Of a stretch of DNA of 64,000 nucleotides, positions 7,791 to 15,051 are shown one piece after another. The stretch is taken from positions 1-64,000 of the IMG/VR virus record IMGVR_UViG_3300048999_000073; one strand, given 5' to 3'. This stretch comes from a virus. The notes beneath the pieces are model-generated. The model was not told the origin of the DNA. It saw only the letters and a program-made list of their open reading frames with translations, and searched no databases. Numbering within the stretch: position 1 is the stretch's first letter; the number at the start of each line of letters is the position of its first letter. Position numbers and translations under genes: made by a program.

Positions 7791-8025
7791 CAGGCCGCCC
7801 CTGGTCGAGGCCGAGGTCATCGCGCGGGCAGTCGGCCCGCTCAACCCGTGGGCCGACGTGGTCATGGACGAGTACGACCGCCGGGGCCGAATCGAGCAGG
7901 CCGCGATCCTGGCCGCCGAGGTGTGGCGGGCGCACCCGGAGCTGCGGGGCTGGATATCCGCGCACTTCCCGGAGCTGGCCGCGGCAATGGGCGCGCTGGC
8001 CGGCACGGTAGGAGCATCGACATGA
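7783..8025 (+). CDS. hypothetical helical protein
   Basis: 80 aa, mostly helix (WADVVMDEYDRRGRIEQAAI). It overlaps the preceding gene by eight bases and the next by four. No family recognised. Confidence 0.65.
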   Translation: MNDRPPLVEAEVIARAVGPLNPWADVVMDEYDRRGRIEQAAILAAEVWRAHPELRGWISAHFPELAAAMGALAGTVGAST

Positions 8026-8207
8026 GCGAGCTGTGCCGTGTGTGGGTCAACCTCGGAGTCGCCCTCGGCTGGACCCGACTCACCAAACCCTTTCCCCGCG
8101 ACACCGCCGACATGGTCCGGTTCTCGATCGAACTCGAAACGGTCGTCCTGCCCGCGAACGCCACCGCCGCCGACCTCGCCGCCTACCTCACCGCCAAGGG
8201 GACCTGA
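8022..8207 (+). CDS. small hypothetical protein
   Basis: 61 aa from the ATG at 8022, starting MSELCRVWVNLGVALGWTRL. The pattern VRFSIELETVVLPANATAAD suggests two strands and a helix. The overlapping start supports it. Confidence 0.6.
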   Translation: MSELCRVWVNLGVALGWTRLTKPFPRDTADMVRFSIELETVVLPANATAADLAAYLTAKGT

Positions 8208-8330
8208 ATGGCGCTCGACGCCGGCCCGGAAGAACCCGGCGACCCAGACCCCGGATGGCGGCTGCCGGTCCTGGCCGGCATCTGGTGTGGGCTCTGGGTG
8301 ATGTTCCTGGTGATCCTGTGGTGCCGATGA
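8208..8330 (+). CDS. single-pass membrane micropeptide
   Basis: 40 aa from the ATG at 8208, directly after the preceding stop. An acidic, Pro-rich N-terminus is followed by the hydrophobic segment LPVLAGIWCGLWVMFLVILW and a terminal CR. The expected orientation is N-out or anchor-like. Function unknown. Confidence 0.55.
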   Translation: MALDAGPEEPGDPDPGWRLPVLAGIWCGLWVMFLVILWCR

Positions 8331-8345
8331 TGGGTGAGGACGAAC

Positions 8346-8591
8346 ATGGGCGCTGACGAGATCCGCAACAAGATCGCGGAAGAGCTGTACGGGAAGCTGT
8401 GCAACGACCTGCCCCGGGGGATCGAGTACGGCGGCCCCGAGGACGGCGAAGAGCTGATCGTCACCGACGACGACGGCGAAACCGAGTACCAGGTCGAGAT
8501 CGACGTGATCCTCATGCAGACGAAGCCGGAACCGGAATGGGTGCGCAAGCTCCGCAAGTCCCGGCCCATAGTCGACGGCCCGGCCCTGTGA
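8346..8591 (+). CDS. hypothetical acidic protein
   Basis: 81 aa from the ATG at 8346, with GAGG six bases upstream; a GTG at 8334 is possible but less well placed. Very acidic centre (EDGEELIVTDDDGETEYQVE), basic end (VRKLRKSRP). Function unknown. Confidence 0.65.
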   Translation: MGADEIRNKIAEELYGKLCNDLPRGIEYGGPEDGEELIVTDDDGETEYQVEIDVILMQTKPEPEWVRKLRKSRPIVDGPAL

Positions 8592-8779
8592 GCGAGCCGC
8601 TCGGGTGCACCAACTGCGGGTCAACCGACCACGTGAAGCGGCTGAGCTTCGACATGGACCTGCCCGTCGTGACGCTGTGCCAGCTGTGCGCCTACTGCCT
8701 CATGGTGGGCGACCAGCAACTGTTCAAGGACATGGACTGGAGGCGGCGGCGAAAAAGCCCCACGCCCCCGGCCGTCTAA
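8588..8779 (+). CDS. small double-CxxC zinc-ribbon protein
   Basis: 63 aa from a GTG overlapping the previous stop. GCTNCGSTDHVKR and LCQLCAYC supply the ligands; the C-terminus is strongly basic (WRRRRKSPTPP). Last gene of the plus-strand operon; its stop lies inside the terminator stem-loop at 8752-8799. Confidence 0.65.
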   Translation: MSEPLGCTNCGSTDHVKRLSFDMDLPVVTLCQLCAYCLMVGDQQLFKDMDWRRRRKSPTPPAV

Positions 8780-8799
8780 AGGGACGGCACGGGGGCGTG
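8752..8799 (-). terminator. rho-independent terminator after integrase
   Basis: A strong hairpin pairs 8761-8776 with 8783-8799 (CACGCCCCCGGCCGTC against its near-complement). On the minus strand it is followed by GGGGCTTTTT, so it terminates integrase transcription. It probably also hinders convergent plus-strand transcription. Confidence 0.7.
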
Positions 8800-8822
8800 G
8801 GCACCCTGTCATGGGCGAGCAG

Positions 8823-10079
8823 TCAGGATACAACCTTCAGGCCGGGTTTCCCGTCGCGCTTGGCCTGCGCCCGGTTCATCCACGCCGCCGCCTGATCGAG
8901 CGCGACGTCGGGCATGTACCGCCGCGAGGTCTCCAGGTCGGCGTGCCGCAGCACCGACTGGATGATGTAGGCCGGGGCCTGCTGGGCGTGCAGGTCGTGC
9001 CCGACGCCGTGGCGCAGGTCGTGCCAGCGGGGCTGCGGGTCGCGCAGCCCCGCCTGGTCGCGCACCTTCTGCCAGAGCGTCCGCCACCGGTCGTAGCTCA
9101 TTCGCTCGCCGCCGTAGGCGACCGCGACACCGGTGTACCAGCCGGGCCGGGCTGAGCCGGCCGCTTCCCTACCCTGCCCGTGCAGCTTCCGCTCCCGGAA
9201 CACATGATCGTGCGGGCGCCCGGGGTGCCGCGCCAGCAGCTCCTGCAGCGCCTCCACGGTGTTCGGGGTCAGCGGCACCGGCAGCACCTTCTTACCCTTC
9301 GGGTAGGGCCGCTCGGTGTTGTTGCGCAGCACCACCGCGCCGACGTCCACCGAGGGCGTGCCGTTGTGGTACTCGCCGGTGAGATCGAGCTGCTGCCAGC
9401 GCAGCGCGATCACCTCGCCCAGGCGCAGCCCGGAGTGACGAGACAGCAGCACCGCCGGGCGGGCGTAGTAGGGCATCAGCGACATCAGCAGCGCCACCTC
9501 ATCGTCGGTGGGGACGCGGGTGGGCTTGCTGGTGCGGACCCGCCCGAGGTGGATCCCGTGGGTGGGGTCGCTGCTGCGCAGCCCGTCCTCCATGGCGGCC
9601 TTCATGACCGAGCGCATCACCCCGAGGCGGTTGACCCGGCTCCCGTGTGACAGGCCACGCTGCTCCCAGTTGGCCAACGCGGTCAGCACCATGGCCTTGC
9701 TGATCTTGGCCGCGGCCACACCGGCCGGCAGCGCCTTGGCCCAGTGGCCACAGAGCCGCTCGCGGCCATAGCGGGTGTCCCACTCGCCGCCGGCCGTGGC
9801 CGCCCACGTGGCCGCGTACTCGGCGAAGGTGGTCGCGGCCCCGGCCACCTGGCCGTTGATCTTGGCCACGTCCTCGGCGGGCATGGCCGTGGCCGGCAGG
9901 TGGCCATCGAGCACCTCTTGCATGTGCCGCATCCACCGCTCGGCCAGCTCGAACTGGTCCGAGGGGAAGGTCTTGGTGACCCGGCCGCCGCCGGGTTTCT
10001 TGGCCCAGCCGCGCCAGCTACCGGAGGGCAGTTGCTCGGGGCTGCGGACGCCCTTCTGGCGTCCCGGCGTTGTCGCCAT
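8823..10079 (-). CDS. int: tyrosine-family phage integrase
   Basis: 418 aa. The N-terminal arm-binding region (RSPEQLPSGSWRGWAKKPGG) is typical of actinophage tyrosine integrases and is followed by a SAM-like core-binding domain. The catalytic domain shows the first Arg in HSGLRLGEVIALRW (about residue 215), HDLRHGVGHDLHAQ (second His and Arg), LRHADLETSRRYM with the conserved His, and the Tyr nucleophile. It catalyses integration and excision between attP and a host attB. The ATG at 10079 lies behind an SD held in a conserved hairpin (10088-10105), suggesting translational control. Confidence 0.93.
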   Translation of the reverse strand: MATTPGRQKGVRSPEQLPSGSWRGWAKKPGGGRVTKTFPSDQFELAERWMRHMQEVLDGHLPATAMPAEDVAKINGQVAGAATTFAEYAATWAATAGGEWDTRYGRERLCGHWAKALPAGVAAAKISKAMVLTALANWEQRGLSHGSRVNRLGVMRSVMKAAMEDGLRSSDPTHGIHLGRVRTSKPTRVPTDDEVALLMSLMPYYARPAVLLSRHSGLRLGEVIALRWQQLDLTGEYHNGTPSVDVGAVVLRNNTERPYPKGKKVLPVPLTPNTVEALQELLARHPGRPHDHVFRERKLHGQGREAAGSARPGWYTGVAVAYGGERMSYDRWRTLWQKVRDQAGLRDPQPRWHDLRHGVGHDLHAQQAPAYIIQSVLRHADLETSRRYMPDVALDQAAAWMNRAQAKRDGKPGLKVVS

Positions 10080-10087
10080 GTTGATCT

Positions 10088-10105
10088 CCTAGGGCTGATT
10101 CTAGG
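10088..10105 (-). promoter_or_regulatory. SD-occluding hairpin, AAUCAGCC-loop element 1
   Basis: On the minus strand CCUAG-AAUCAGCC-CUAGG forms a 5-bp stem. Its 3' arm runs into AGGAG, the SD of the integrase, six bases before the ATG. Four other minus-strand genes carry the same loop with compensatory stem changes. Confidence 0.6.
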
Positions 10106-10160
10106 GCGGTTTGTCCCACGCACTGTCCCACGATCTTCGCAGAGATCGCAAATTACCTAC

Positions 10161-10271
10161 TCTGACCTGCGTATATAATGTCCCATGCATGAAAGTCCCG
10201 AGGTTGCCGTGAACGTAGTACCGACCACCTCTGACCTGCGCGTATATCCGGCGATACCGGTCTGACCTGCG
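10161..10271. repeat. three direct repeats TCTGACCTGCG (arm-type site candidates)
   Basis: Exact 11-bp copies at 10161-10171, 10230-10240 and 10261-10271. The first two are followed by GTATAT-type sequence. Direct repeats beside an integrase gene are the pattern expected of arm-type integrase sites or Xis sites. Confidence 0.5.
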
Positions 10272-10410
10272 ACAACGCCCACCATTGCACACCGGCGCCC
10301 ACTGGCGCACACCCCCGCATGACCCATTTGGGGGGCTGTTTGTCCCACGTGGGATGATCATGGGACGGTGGTTTTGTGTCGATCCGCACCCATCCGTAGG
10401 CATGATCGCT

Positions 10411-10427
10411 GCGTCGTGATTTGACAT
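10411..10427 (+). promoter_or_regulatory. shared promoter/operator block, copy 1
   Basis: GCGTCGTGATTTGACAT here is matched at 16 of 17 positions by 16567-16583. Both copies lie upstream of a plus-strand winged-helix gene. Each contains TTGACA, a perfect -35 hexamer. No good -10 is visible 17 bp downstream in either copy. Confidence 0.45.
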
Positions 10428-10456
10428 AGAACGGCGGCCAGCGGCACAGTTTGACC

Positions 10457-10687
10457 ATGGACAACCAACCGACGATGTACGACCTCGAAGCCGTGGCCAA
10501 GATCCTCAAGACATCCCGGCGGACCGTCGAGCGCTACATCGCCAACGGCGACATCGCGGCCATGAAGATCGGTGGCCGCCGCATGATCGAGGCCACCGAG
10601 ATCCGCGACTTCTTCGCCCGGCTCCGCGTGGCCGCGGCCAGGGAGCGCGCGGCCAACTCCCGCGCGGCCAAGAAGCGCGTCGCCTGA
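10457..10687 (+). CDS. excisionase-like winged-helix protein
   Basis: 76 aa from the ATG at 10457. MYDLEAVAKILKTSRRTVER followed by YIANGDIAAMKIGGRRMIEA is a clear excisionase/MerR-type winged helix. The C-terminus is an Ala/Arg/Lys-rich tail. It is divergent from the integrase across the candidate attP, which makes it the best candidate for the recombination directionality factor. Confidence 0.8.
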   Translation: MDNQPTMYDLEAVAKILKTSRRTVERYIANGDIAAMKIGGRRMIEATEIRDFFARLRVAAARERAANSRAAKKRVA

Positions 10688-10688
10688 A

Positions 10689-11153
10689 ATGGCCGCGGCC
10701 AAGATCGACGGCCACGAGGCCGCGGCCATGGCCACGCGGCCACGGCCGGCCAAGGTCGACGAGAACCGGCTCAGGCGCGCGGCCAAACGGCAGGGTCTAC
10801 GTCTGACCCGGTCCCGCCGCCGCGACCCGCTCGCCTACGACTACGGCCTCTACACGCTGAGCGGGCCGGGCGGCCCCCTGCTCCAGACCGAGGACCTGGC
10901 CGAGATCGAGCGGGCGCTGACGGATCCGTACGCGGTCAAGGCTCACTGGCAGAGCCACCACGACGCCTTGGGGCGCACCCTCCCGCCGTCGGTCATCCAG
11001 GCAACCGCAACGGCACCCCGCGAGCGGATCATGTGCGAGCACCGGTTCACCAACGGGAACTTCGAGGTGTGGGAGTGCAGCCCCGGTGAGCCGTGGACGA
11101 TGACGAAGCGCGGATGGCGAGAGCAGGGATGCTCACCTCTCAGTGAGGCGTGA
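10689..11153 (+). CDS. hypothetical protein of an actinobacterial phage type
   Basis: 154 aa. An Ala-rich N-terminus is encoded by repeated GCGGCC words. RRAAKRQGLRLTRSRRRDPL then AYDYGLYTL is a motif I associate with uncharacterised actinobacterial mobile-element proteins. The 3' end overlaps a convergent gene by 21 bp. Confidence 0.65.
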   Translation: MAAAKIDGHEAAAMATRPRPAKVDENRLRRAAKRQGLRLTRSRRRDPLAYDYGLYTLSGPGGPLLQTEDLAEIERALTDPYAVKAHWQSHHDALGRTLPPSVIQATATAPRERIMCEHRFTNGNFEVWECSPGEPWTMTKRGWREQGCSPLSEA

Positions 11154-11309
11154 CTCCACGTCCCTGCGCTTGGTCCGGCGTTCTCGACGCCGCATCTGCC
11201 GCTTGATGCCCGAGCGCACGCCTGGCTTCTTCAGGTAGCAGTAGCCGATGTTGTAGAGCACATCCCACTCGGCGCCCGTGAGGCAGCCCGGCGTGCGGTG
11301 TCCCATCAT
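11133..11309 (-). CDS. small basic protein
   Basis: 58 aa, beginning MMGHRTPGCLTGAEWDVLYN and ending in a strongly basic helix (KRQMRRRERRTKRRD). GGAGG lies seven bases before the ATG at 11309. Convergent with, and overlapping, the 10689 gene. The good SD and clean translation support it; function unknown. Confidence 0.55.
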   Translation of the reverse strand: MMGHRTPGCLTGAEWDVLYNIGYCYLKKPGVRSGIKRQMRRRERRTKRRDVESRLTER

Positions 11310-11326
11310 CGCCGGCCCTCCTTCCG

Positions 11327-11403
11327 TGGTAGCGGGGGCGGGATTCGAACCCGCGACTTCAGGGATATGAGCCCTGCGTGCTACCGGCCTGCACTACCCC
11401 GCT
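11327..11403 (-). tRNA. tRNA with CAU anticodon (Met or Ile2)
   Basis: Full cloverleaf on the minus strand: acceptor AGCGGGG/CCCCGCT, D-arm around GTGCAGGCCGGTAGCAC, anticodon stem CAGGG/CCCTG with loop CTCATAT, T-arm CGCGGGTTCGAATCCCGC, discriminator A and an encoded CCA. CAU serves elongator Met, or AUA-Ile after lysidine modification; sequence alone does not decide. A1-U72 pairing argues against an initiator. Confidence 0.93.
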
Positions 11404-11412
11404 GTGTGGTTG

Positions 11413-11450
11413 CCCCGCCGGCCGGCTGAACCCAAGGCGGGCCGGCGGGG
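11413..11450. terminator. GC-rich terminator-like hairpin
   Basis: CCCCGCCGGCC (11413-11423) pairs perfectly with 11440-11450. On the plus strand only TT follows, so the U tract is poor. It sits just upstream of the minus-strand tRNA. Confidence 0.4.
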
Positions 11451-11585
11451 TTGGTGTGATCATGCCACGTCGTGCGACACGCCTTCACGCACGGCACGCG
11501 TGACTTCATGTCGCAAGTTGTGTCAGAATCTCACTCGTTGCCCGCATCGTCCGCCCCCCGCGAACGGCGGGCGACACGCAAGGAA

Positions 11586-11670
11586 GGTCGCGGACCGAGG
11601 ATCTTCTCGCCCCGCCCGAGGTCCCTCAAAATCCTGGGTGGATGTGCCCGGGAGCCCTCGGTCCGCGACC
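11586..11670. ncRNA. candidate structured RNA, three-way junction
   Basis: An 85-nt element between the tRNA and the metallophosphoesterase terminator. A perfect 15-bp closing helix (11586-11600 with 11656-11670) encloses two smaller hairpins: CTCG-loop-CGAG (11607-11621) and TCCTGGG/CCCGGGA (about 11632-11653). No convincing ORF overlaps it. The strand is undecided and expression is inference. Confidence 0.45.
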
Positions 11671-11711
11671 CCATGTACAGCCCGTCGATAGCTGGGAGCG
11701 GTTGACGGGTG

Positions 11712-11754
11712 GCGCCCCCACTGGTCGGGATTCGAGGCCGGCCGGTGGGGGCGC
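11712..11754 (-). terminator. hairpin terminator after metallophosphoesterase
   Basis: A 13-bp hairpin (11712-11724 with 11742-11754, one wobble) starts three bases after the stop of the 11757-12329 gene. The U tract is weak. Its position suggests it ends the long Ro60 operon. Confidence 0.5.
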
Positions 11755-11756
11755 GC

Positions 11757-12329
11757 TCATGTCCAGATGATCTCGGCGACCTCGTCGAGACTGATCGGCC
11801 GCCAGTCCCGCACGTCCACCCCGACGTTGATCTGTTTGTCGAGCTGCGCCCACGCGTCGTGTACGTGCCCGCACAGCAGCCACTCTCCGAGGTTCCGCAG
11901 CCGGAACTGCTCGTACCGGTCCTTGCCGCCCGGGATGTGATCGCCCACGTAGGGCAGGTGGCACAGCAGCACCGACTCCCCGCAGAGACGGCGGCGGGTG
12001 AACGGTTGGATCGAGTCGAACACCTCCAGCCACCGGCACTGATGCTTGTACGCGTCCCGGTGACCCGGCCACACCGGATCATGGTTCCCGGTGATCAGAT
12101 GTTTGGTGCCGTGCAGGCTGTCGACCAACTTGAGACCGGCCTCCCGATCACCCATGGCGACATCCCCGAGGTGCCACACCTGATCCTCCGGGCGCACCAC
12201 CGAGTTCCACCGCTCGGCCAGGAACGCGTCGTGCTCGGCGACCGTGGCGAACGGCCTCCACCCTTTGCCGGTGGCGGCCATCGCCGCATGCCCGAAATGG
12301 GTGTCCGCGGTGAACCACACCTGACTCAT
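11757..12329 (-). CDS. calcineurin-like metallophosphoesterase
   Basis: 190 aa, the usual length for single-domain phage enzymes of this fold. The metal-binding motifs appear in order: ADTHFGH (DxH), HLGDVAMG (GD), GNHDP (GNHD), CHLPY and GHVHDA (GHxH). It should hydrolyse phosphodiester or phosphomonoester bonds with two metal ions; the substrate cannot be read from sequence. It is the last gene of an overlapping series that starts with Ro60, so an RNA-end or nucleotide substrate is conceivable but unproven. Confidence 0.88.
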   Translation of the reverse strand: MSQVWFTADTHFGHAAMAATGKGWRPFATVAEHDAFLAERWNSVVRPEDQVWHLGDVAMGDREAGLKLVDSLHGTKHLITGNHDPVWPGHRDAYKHQCRWLEVFDSIQPFTRRRLCGESVLLCHLPYVGDHIPGGKDRYEQFRLRNLGEWLLCGHVHDAWAQLDKQINVGVDVRDWRPISLDEVAEIIWT

Positions 12330-12391
12330 AGCGACGTCACCACCAGCAGCAGCACGATCACCATGAGCAGCAGCAGAACCGGGCCGCTCAT
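12326..12391 (-). CDS. 21-residue transmembrane micropeptide
   Basis: MSGPVLLLLMVIVLLLVVTS plus one Leu: essentially one hydrophobic helix. It overlaps both neighbours in ATGA fashion, which is the main support that it is translated. No function known. Confidence 0.45.
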   Translation of the reverse strand: MSGPVLLLLMVIVLLLVVTSL

Positions 12392-12561
12392 GTCGCCACC
12401 AGGTGGATCGTGATCAACGTCTTCCCGTGGTCGCGCTGAAGGGAATGACCGACGGCGGCGAGGTGCTTGTTGCACGCCCAGGACACGACGGCATCCCCGT
12501 AGCGGTCCAGGCGCCACGTCGGCTGCTCGTCGCAGATCGCGCACAGGTACGCGAGGCTCAT
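12388..12561 (-). CDS. small zinc-ribbon-like protein
   Basis: 57 aa starting MSLAYLCAICDEQPTWRLDR, with CAIC and a later WACNKHL supplying possible zinc ligands. ATGA overlaps with both neighbours. Function unknown. Confidence 0.6.
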   Translation of the reverse strand: MSLAYLCAICDEQPTWRLDRYGDAVVSWACNKHLAAVGHSLQRDHGKTLITIHLVAT

Positions 12562-12851
12562 GGCAGCTGTCGTTCCCACGAGTGACCGCAGAACATGCAC
12601 GTCCGCTTGGCCATGCGCGTCCCGGCGCGTGGGTCGCCGAACCCCGAACAGTCGATCCAACCGTCGTCCAGGTCCGGGAGCCGGCGGCGCTGGAACTCCA
12701 CAACCTCGACCGCGTGGTGGCCCATGCACGCGCACTTTGGGCAGGTGGCCAGGGTCTCGGTCTCGTCGCGGGGCTCGGCCAGCCGGCGCAGCTCGGCGTC
12801 GTTGAGCGCCTTGTTGAACCCCTCGGTGTAGGCGAACCCGGACGCGGTCAT
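12558..12851 (-). CDS. zinc-ribbon protein
   Basis: 97 aa. CPKCACMGHH and CMFCGHSW form a two-part zinc ribbon, separated by VEVVEFQRRRLPDLDDGWID. Overlaps both neighbours. It resembles the 422-997 protein in style (H/C-rich, TCMFCGHSWE ending), but relatedness is uncertain. Confidence 0.65.
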   Translation of the reverse strand: MTASGFAYTEGFNKALNDAELRRLAEPRDETETLATCPKCACMGHHAVEVVEFQRRRLPDLDDGWIDCSGFGDPRAGTRMAKRTCMFCGHSWERQLP

Positions 12852-13141
12852 GGCGTCGGCTGCCACGGGAACCCCTCCTCGTCGTCGTCCACCCACTTCA
12901 GGTCGGTCAGCTCTTTGACGAAGCTGGTCAGGTACACGTCGTGCAGCACGTAGGTCTGCGTGGCCGTGGTCTCGTCCTGGTAGGTGATGATCACGTCCTC
13001 GTAGGAGTCCGCGCAGGTCTCGCAGTAGCCGGACTGGATGTGCTCGGAGTCCACCGAGATCACCTGGTCGACCCGCCGCACGCCCCGCTTGCCCAGCCAA
13101 TACTTGACCACGTCCAGAAAGCTGACCTGGCGCGGCGTCAT
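12848..13141 (-). CDS. hypothetical protein
   Basis: 97 aa from the ATG at 13141, which overlaps the preceding stop; an upstream GTG is also possible. VSFLDVVKYWLGKRGVRRVD is followed by a CETC pair and an acidic C-terminus (KWVDDDEEGFPW). Function unknown. Confidence 0.6.
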   Translation of the reverse strand: MTPRQVSFLDVVKYWLGKRGVRRVDQVISVDSEHIQSGYCETCADSYEDVIITYQDETTATQTYVLHDVYLTSFVKELTDLKWVDDDEEGFPWQPTP

Positions 13142-13416
13142 TTGTCCCACCACCGGCGCCGACCGTCACGGAAGATCGAGGCCACCTCAACCAGCGCCAG
13201 GCAGATGATCATGGTGGCCCAGTAGCCCAGCGCCGGCACCTCGGGGCGGTAGGTGTTGACCACGTCCAGCCCGATCATGACGATGTAGGGCCGCAAGAAC
13301 AGGGTGATCAGCCAGGCGATCGCCCTGTTCTTCAGGTCGTCCTTGTCCCGCTCCGGGGCGACGGGCTGCACACGCAGCAGCCCGCCACTCCGAAGCGGCG
13401 ACGTTGTCGCCGTCAC
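13138..13416 (-). CDS. small membrane protein translationally coupled to Ro60
   Basis: 92 aa from a GTG whose last bases overlap the Ro60 stop (GTGA). Two hydrophobic segments (AIAWLITLFLRPYIVMIGLD and LGYWATMIICLALVEVASIF) are separated by NTYRPEVPA; the termini are basic. The overlap means Ro60 ribosomes can reinitiate here. It could tether the Ro60-Y RNA particle or act independently; no family recognised. Confidence 0.65.
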   Translation of the reverse strand: MTATTSPLRSGGLLRVQPVAPERDKDDLKNRAIAWLITLFLRPYIVMIGLDVVNTYRPEVPALGYWATMIICLALVEVASIFRDGRRRWWDK

Positions 13417-15002
13417 GCCGCCGCGCCGATCCACGGCCACGTCGCGTCCCGGCCGGCCTCCAGCAGCGGGATCATCCGGAACGCCTGATCCGACAGGCCA
13501 CCGAACGTGTGCCGCTGCCCGGACCCCGACGGGGCGTGGCCCATCTGGTAGCCGGCGAGGTTCCACGTGTACATGGGCACGTGCTGGGGCAGCACCTGGC
13601 CCGGGTCGCCGCCGTAGTAGCCGTAGCTGGCGGCCTGCTCGTCGGTGACGATCACAACCCGGTCGTGGGCGGCGTACCACTTCTGCACCGCCGCCTGCGT
13701 GTACGTGCCGCCCATGCTGTGGAACCGCTGCAGCACCGGCAGCACCGACTCGCCCGCCCGGTACCGCACCAACTGGCTGCCCGTCCCGAACTCCACCAGG
13801 TCACCGCCGCTGCGCATCGCCAGGCAGGTACCGAAGATCGCCGCCGCGTCCGCTCGCGTCAGGTCCGAACGCGCGGACAGGCTGGACTCCATCGACCCCG
13901 ACCGGTCCACCAGGACCAGCGTGCGACCCCGCAGCGTGGGCACGTTCTGCAGGCACAGCTGAAGCGCCCGCTCCAACGCCCACGACCACCGCAGCGACGG
14001 CGCCGCCCGATACGCGGACAGGAACCGCATCGGCAGCTGCCGGGACCGGGCAACCTCGGCCGAGTCGGCGAGCTTGTTCGACACCTGCGCGGCGACCTCA
14101 TCGGACACCCCGGCCTGGTCGAAGTTACGCAGGTTGCGGAGCAGGGCCATGTAGCCCATGTTCGGGATGATCGCCTCCCACGCCTTCGCGTCCATCGGCC
14201 CCTGCAGCCAGCCCGCGAGGGACTCCCACGTCATGCCCGCCAGCCGCAGCCGAACCGGCTCCAACGCGTCACGGCGCTCGTTGACCGGCATCGCCATCAG
14301 CGCCTTGCGCCGAGTCAGCGTGGCCAGGGAGTCCGGGATCTCGACCTCGGGCCGGTAGGGCAGGGACGTGATGTACTCGAACAGGTCGTGCTGCCACTGG
14401 CCCTTGATCTCCTGCCGGGAACCGCGCCGGTCCCCGGGGTGGGTCAGGTTCAGCACGTCGGCGAACCGGAACCCACGGCCCTCGGAGTCCCACTTCAGGT
14501 ACGACATCTCGTTGCCCATCCGGATCACCGCATCGCCGATGCCCCGCTTGAGCGGCATCGGGAGCTTCCGGCCGTACCGGGACGTCCAGTAGGCGAGCAG
14601 CTCGCCGGGCTCGTCCGCGCGCTGCAGCACCGAGGCGATGACCTGCCGGCTACCCGGGACGTTGTTCGCCAGCGACTGGGCGGTGTACTCGGCGGCGCCC
14701 ACGATGGACGCGGTGCGCATGTTCCCCGGGCCACGCAGCCAGCTCAACAGCTGGGCGGTCCACTCAGGGTCCTCGACGGTGGCCAGCCGGATCAGCTGGG
14801 TGAACCGGTCATCGCGCTGCCCGCCGCGCTCATAGAAGGTGTCCTCGCCGACCATGTTGTGCACCGCGAGCAGGAAAAGCTCACTCTTGGTGTCACGCGC
14901 ATAGCCGGGGCCGCCCTCATGGGTGCGCCCGCTGACCTTCTCAACGGTGATGATCGGGGAATGCGTCGCCGGCCGCACCGTGCCGGTGTTGAACTTGCTC
15001 AC
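13413..15002 (-). CDS. rsr: Ro60/Rsr protein (TROVE ring plus von Willebrand A domain)
   Basis: 529 aa, close to known Ro60 proteins (about 530-540 aa). Residues 1 to about 350 form the TROVE HEAT-repeat ring (GPGNMRTASIVGAAEY, then IIPNMGYMALLRNLRNFDQ). Residues 360-529 form a vWA domain with a complete MIDAS: D366-x-S368-x-S370 in VDRSGSMES, T433 in GGTYT, and D454 in IVTDEQ. Ro60 binds Y RNAs on its outer rim and single-stranded ends of misfolded RNAs in its hole. In bacteria it partners exoribonucleases such as PNPase. Start is GTG at 15002 with AGGAGG seven bases upstream, inside a hairpin. Six Y-RNA-like units lie directly upstream; five small genes and a phosphoesterase follow with overlapping ends. 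Confidence 0.95.
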   Translation of the reverse strand: MSKFNTGTVRPATHSPIITVEKVSGRTHEGGPGYARDTKSELFLLAVHNMVGEDTFYERGGQRDDRFTQLIRLATVEDPEWTAQLLSWLRGPGNMRTASIVGAAEYTAQSLANNVPGSRQVIASVLQRADEPGELLAYWTSRYGRKLPMPLKRGIGDAVIRMGNEMSYLKWDSEGRGFRFADVLNLTHPGDRRGSRQEIKGQWQHDLFEYITSLPYRPEVEIPDSLATLTRRKALMAMPVNERRDALEPVRLRLAGMTWESLAGWLQGPMDAKAWEAIIPNMGYMALLRNLRNFDQAGVSDEVAAQVSNKLADSAEVARSRQLPMRFLSAYRAAPSLRWSWALERALQLCLQNVPTLRGRTLVLVDRSGSMESSLSARSDLTRADAAAIFGTCLAMRSGGDLVEFGTGSQLVRYRAGESVLPVLQRFHSMGGTYTQAAVQKWYAAHDRVVIVTDEQAASYGYYGGDPGQVLPQHVPMYTWNLAGYQMGHAPSGSGQRHTFGGLSDQAFRMIPLLEAGRDATWPWIGAAA

Positions 15003-15009
15003 TGCTCTG

Positions 15010-15027
15010 CCTCCTGGTTGTAGGAGG
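15010..15027 (-). promoter_or_regulatory. hairpin sequestering the Ro60 ribosome-binding site
   Basis: On the minus strand CCUCCU-ACAACC-AGGAGG forms a 6-bp stem in which the 3' arm is the complete SD of rsr. When closed it would block initiation. The 5' arm abuts the long-range complement at 15026-15042, so the two structures can compete. Confidence 0.6.
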
Positions 15028-15051
15028 GAGCGTCACAACTTCCCTGCAAGG

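Larger units (their letters stand above)
10080..10456. other. candidate attP region
   Basis: 377 bp without a gene between integrase and the divergent winged-helix gene. It holds three TCTGACCTGCG direct repeats, several GTCCCA/TGGGAC words (around 10112, 10124, 10339 and 10362), and an AT-rich TATATAATG at 10172. Position and arm-like repeats suggest the phage attachment site. I could not identify the core. Confidence 0.5.

Noticed and set aside
7407-8624. A 405-codon minus-strand ORF overlapping many plus-strand genes
   Set aside because: The plus strand shows a chain of overlapping genes with proper SDs and zinc motifs; the long minus frame is a GC-bias artefact.
13404-15023. A 539-codon open frame on the plus strand opposite the Ro60 gene
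   Set aside because: Its composition (Arg, Gln, His, Val-rich) is that of a GC-rich antisense shadow. The minus-strand frame encodes a complete TROVE/vWA protein with all MIDAS residues.
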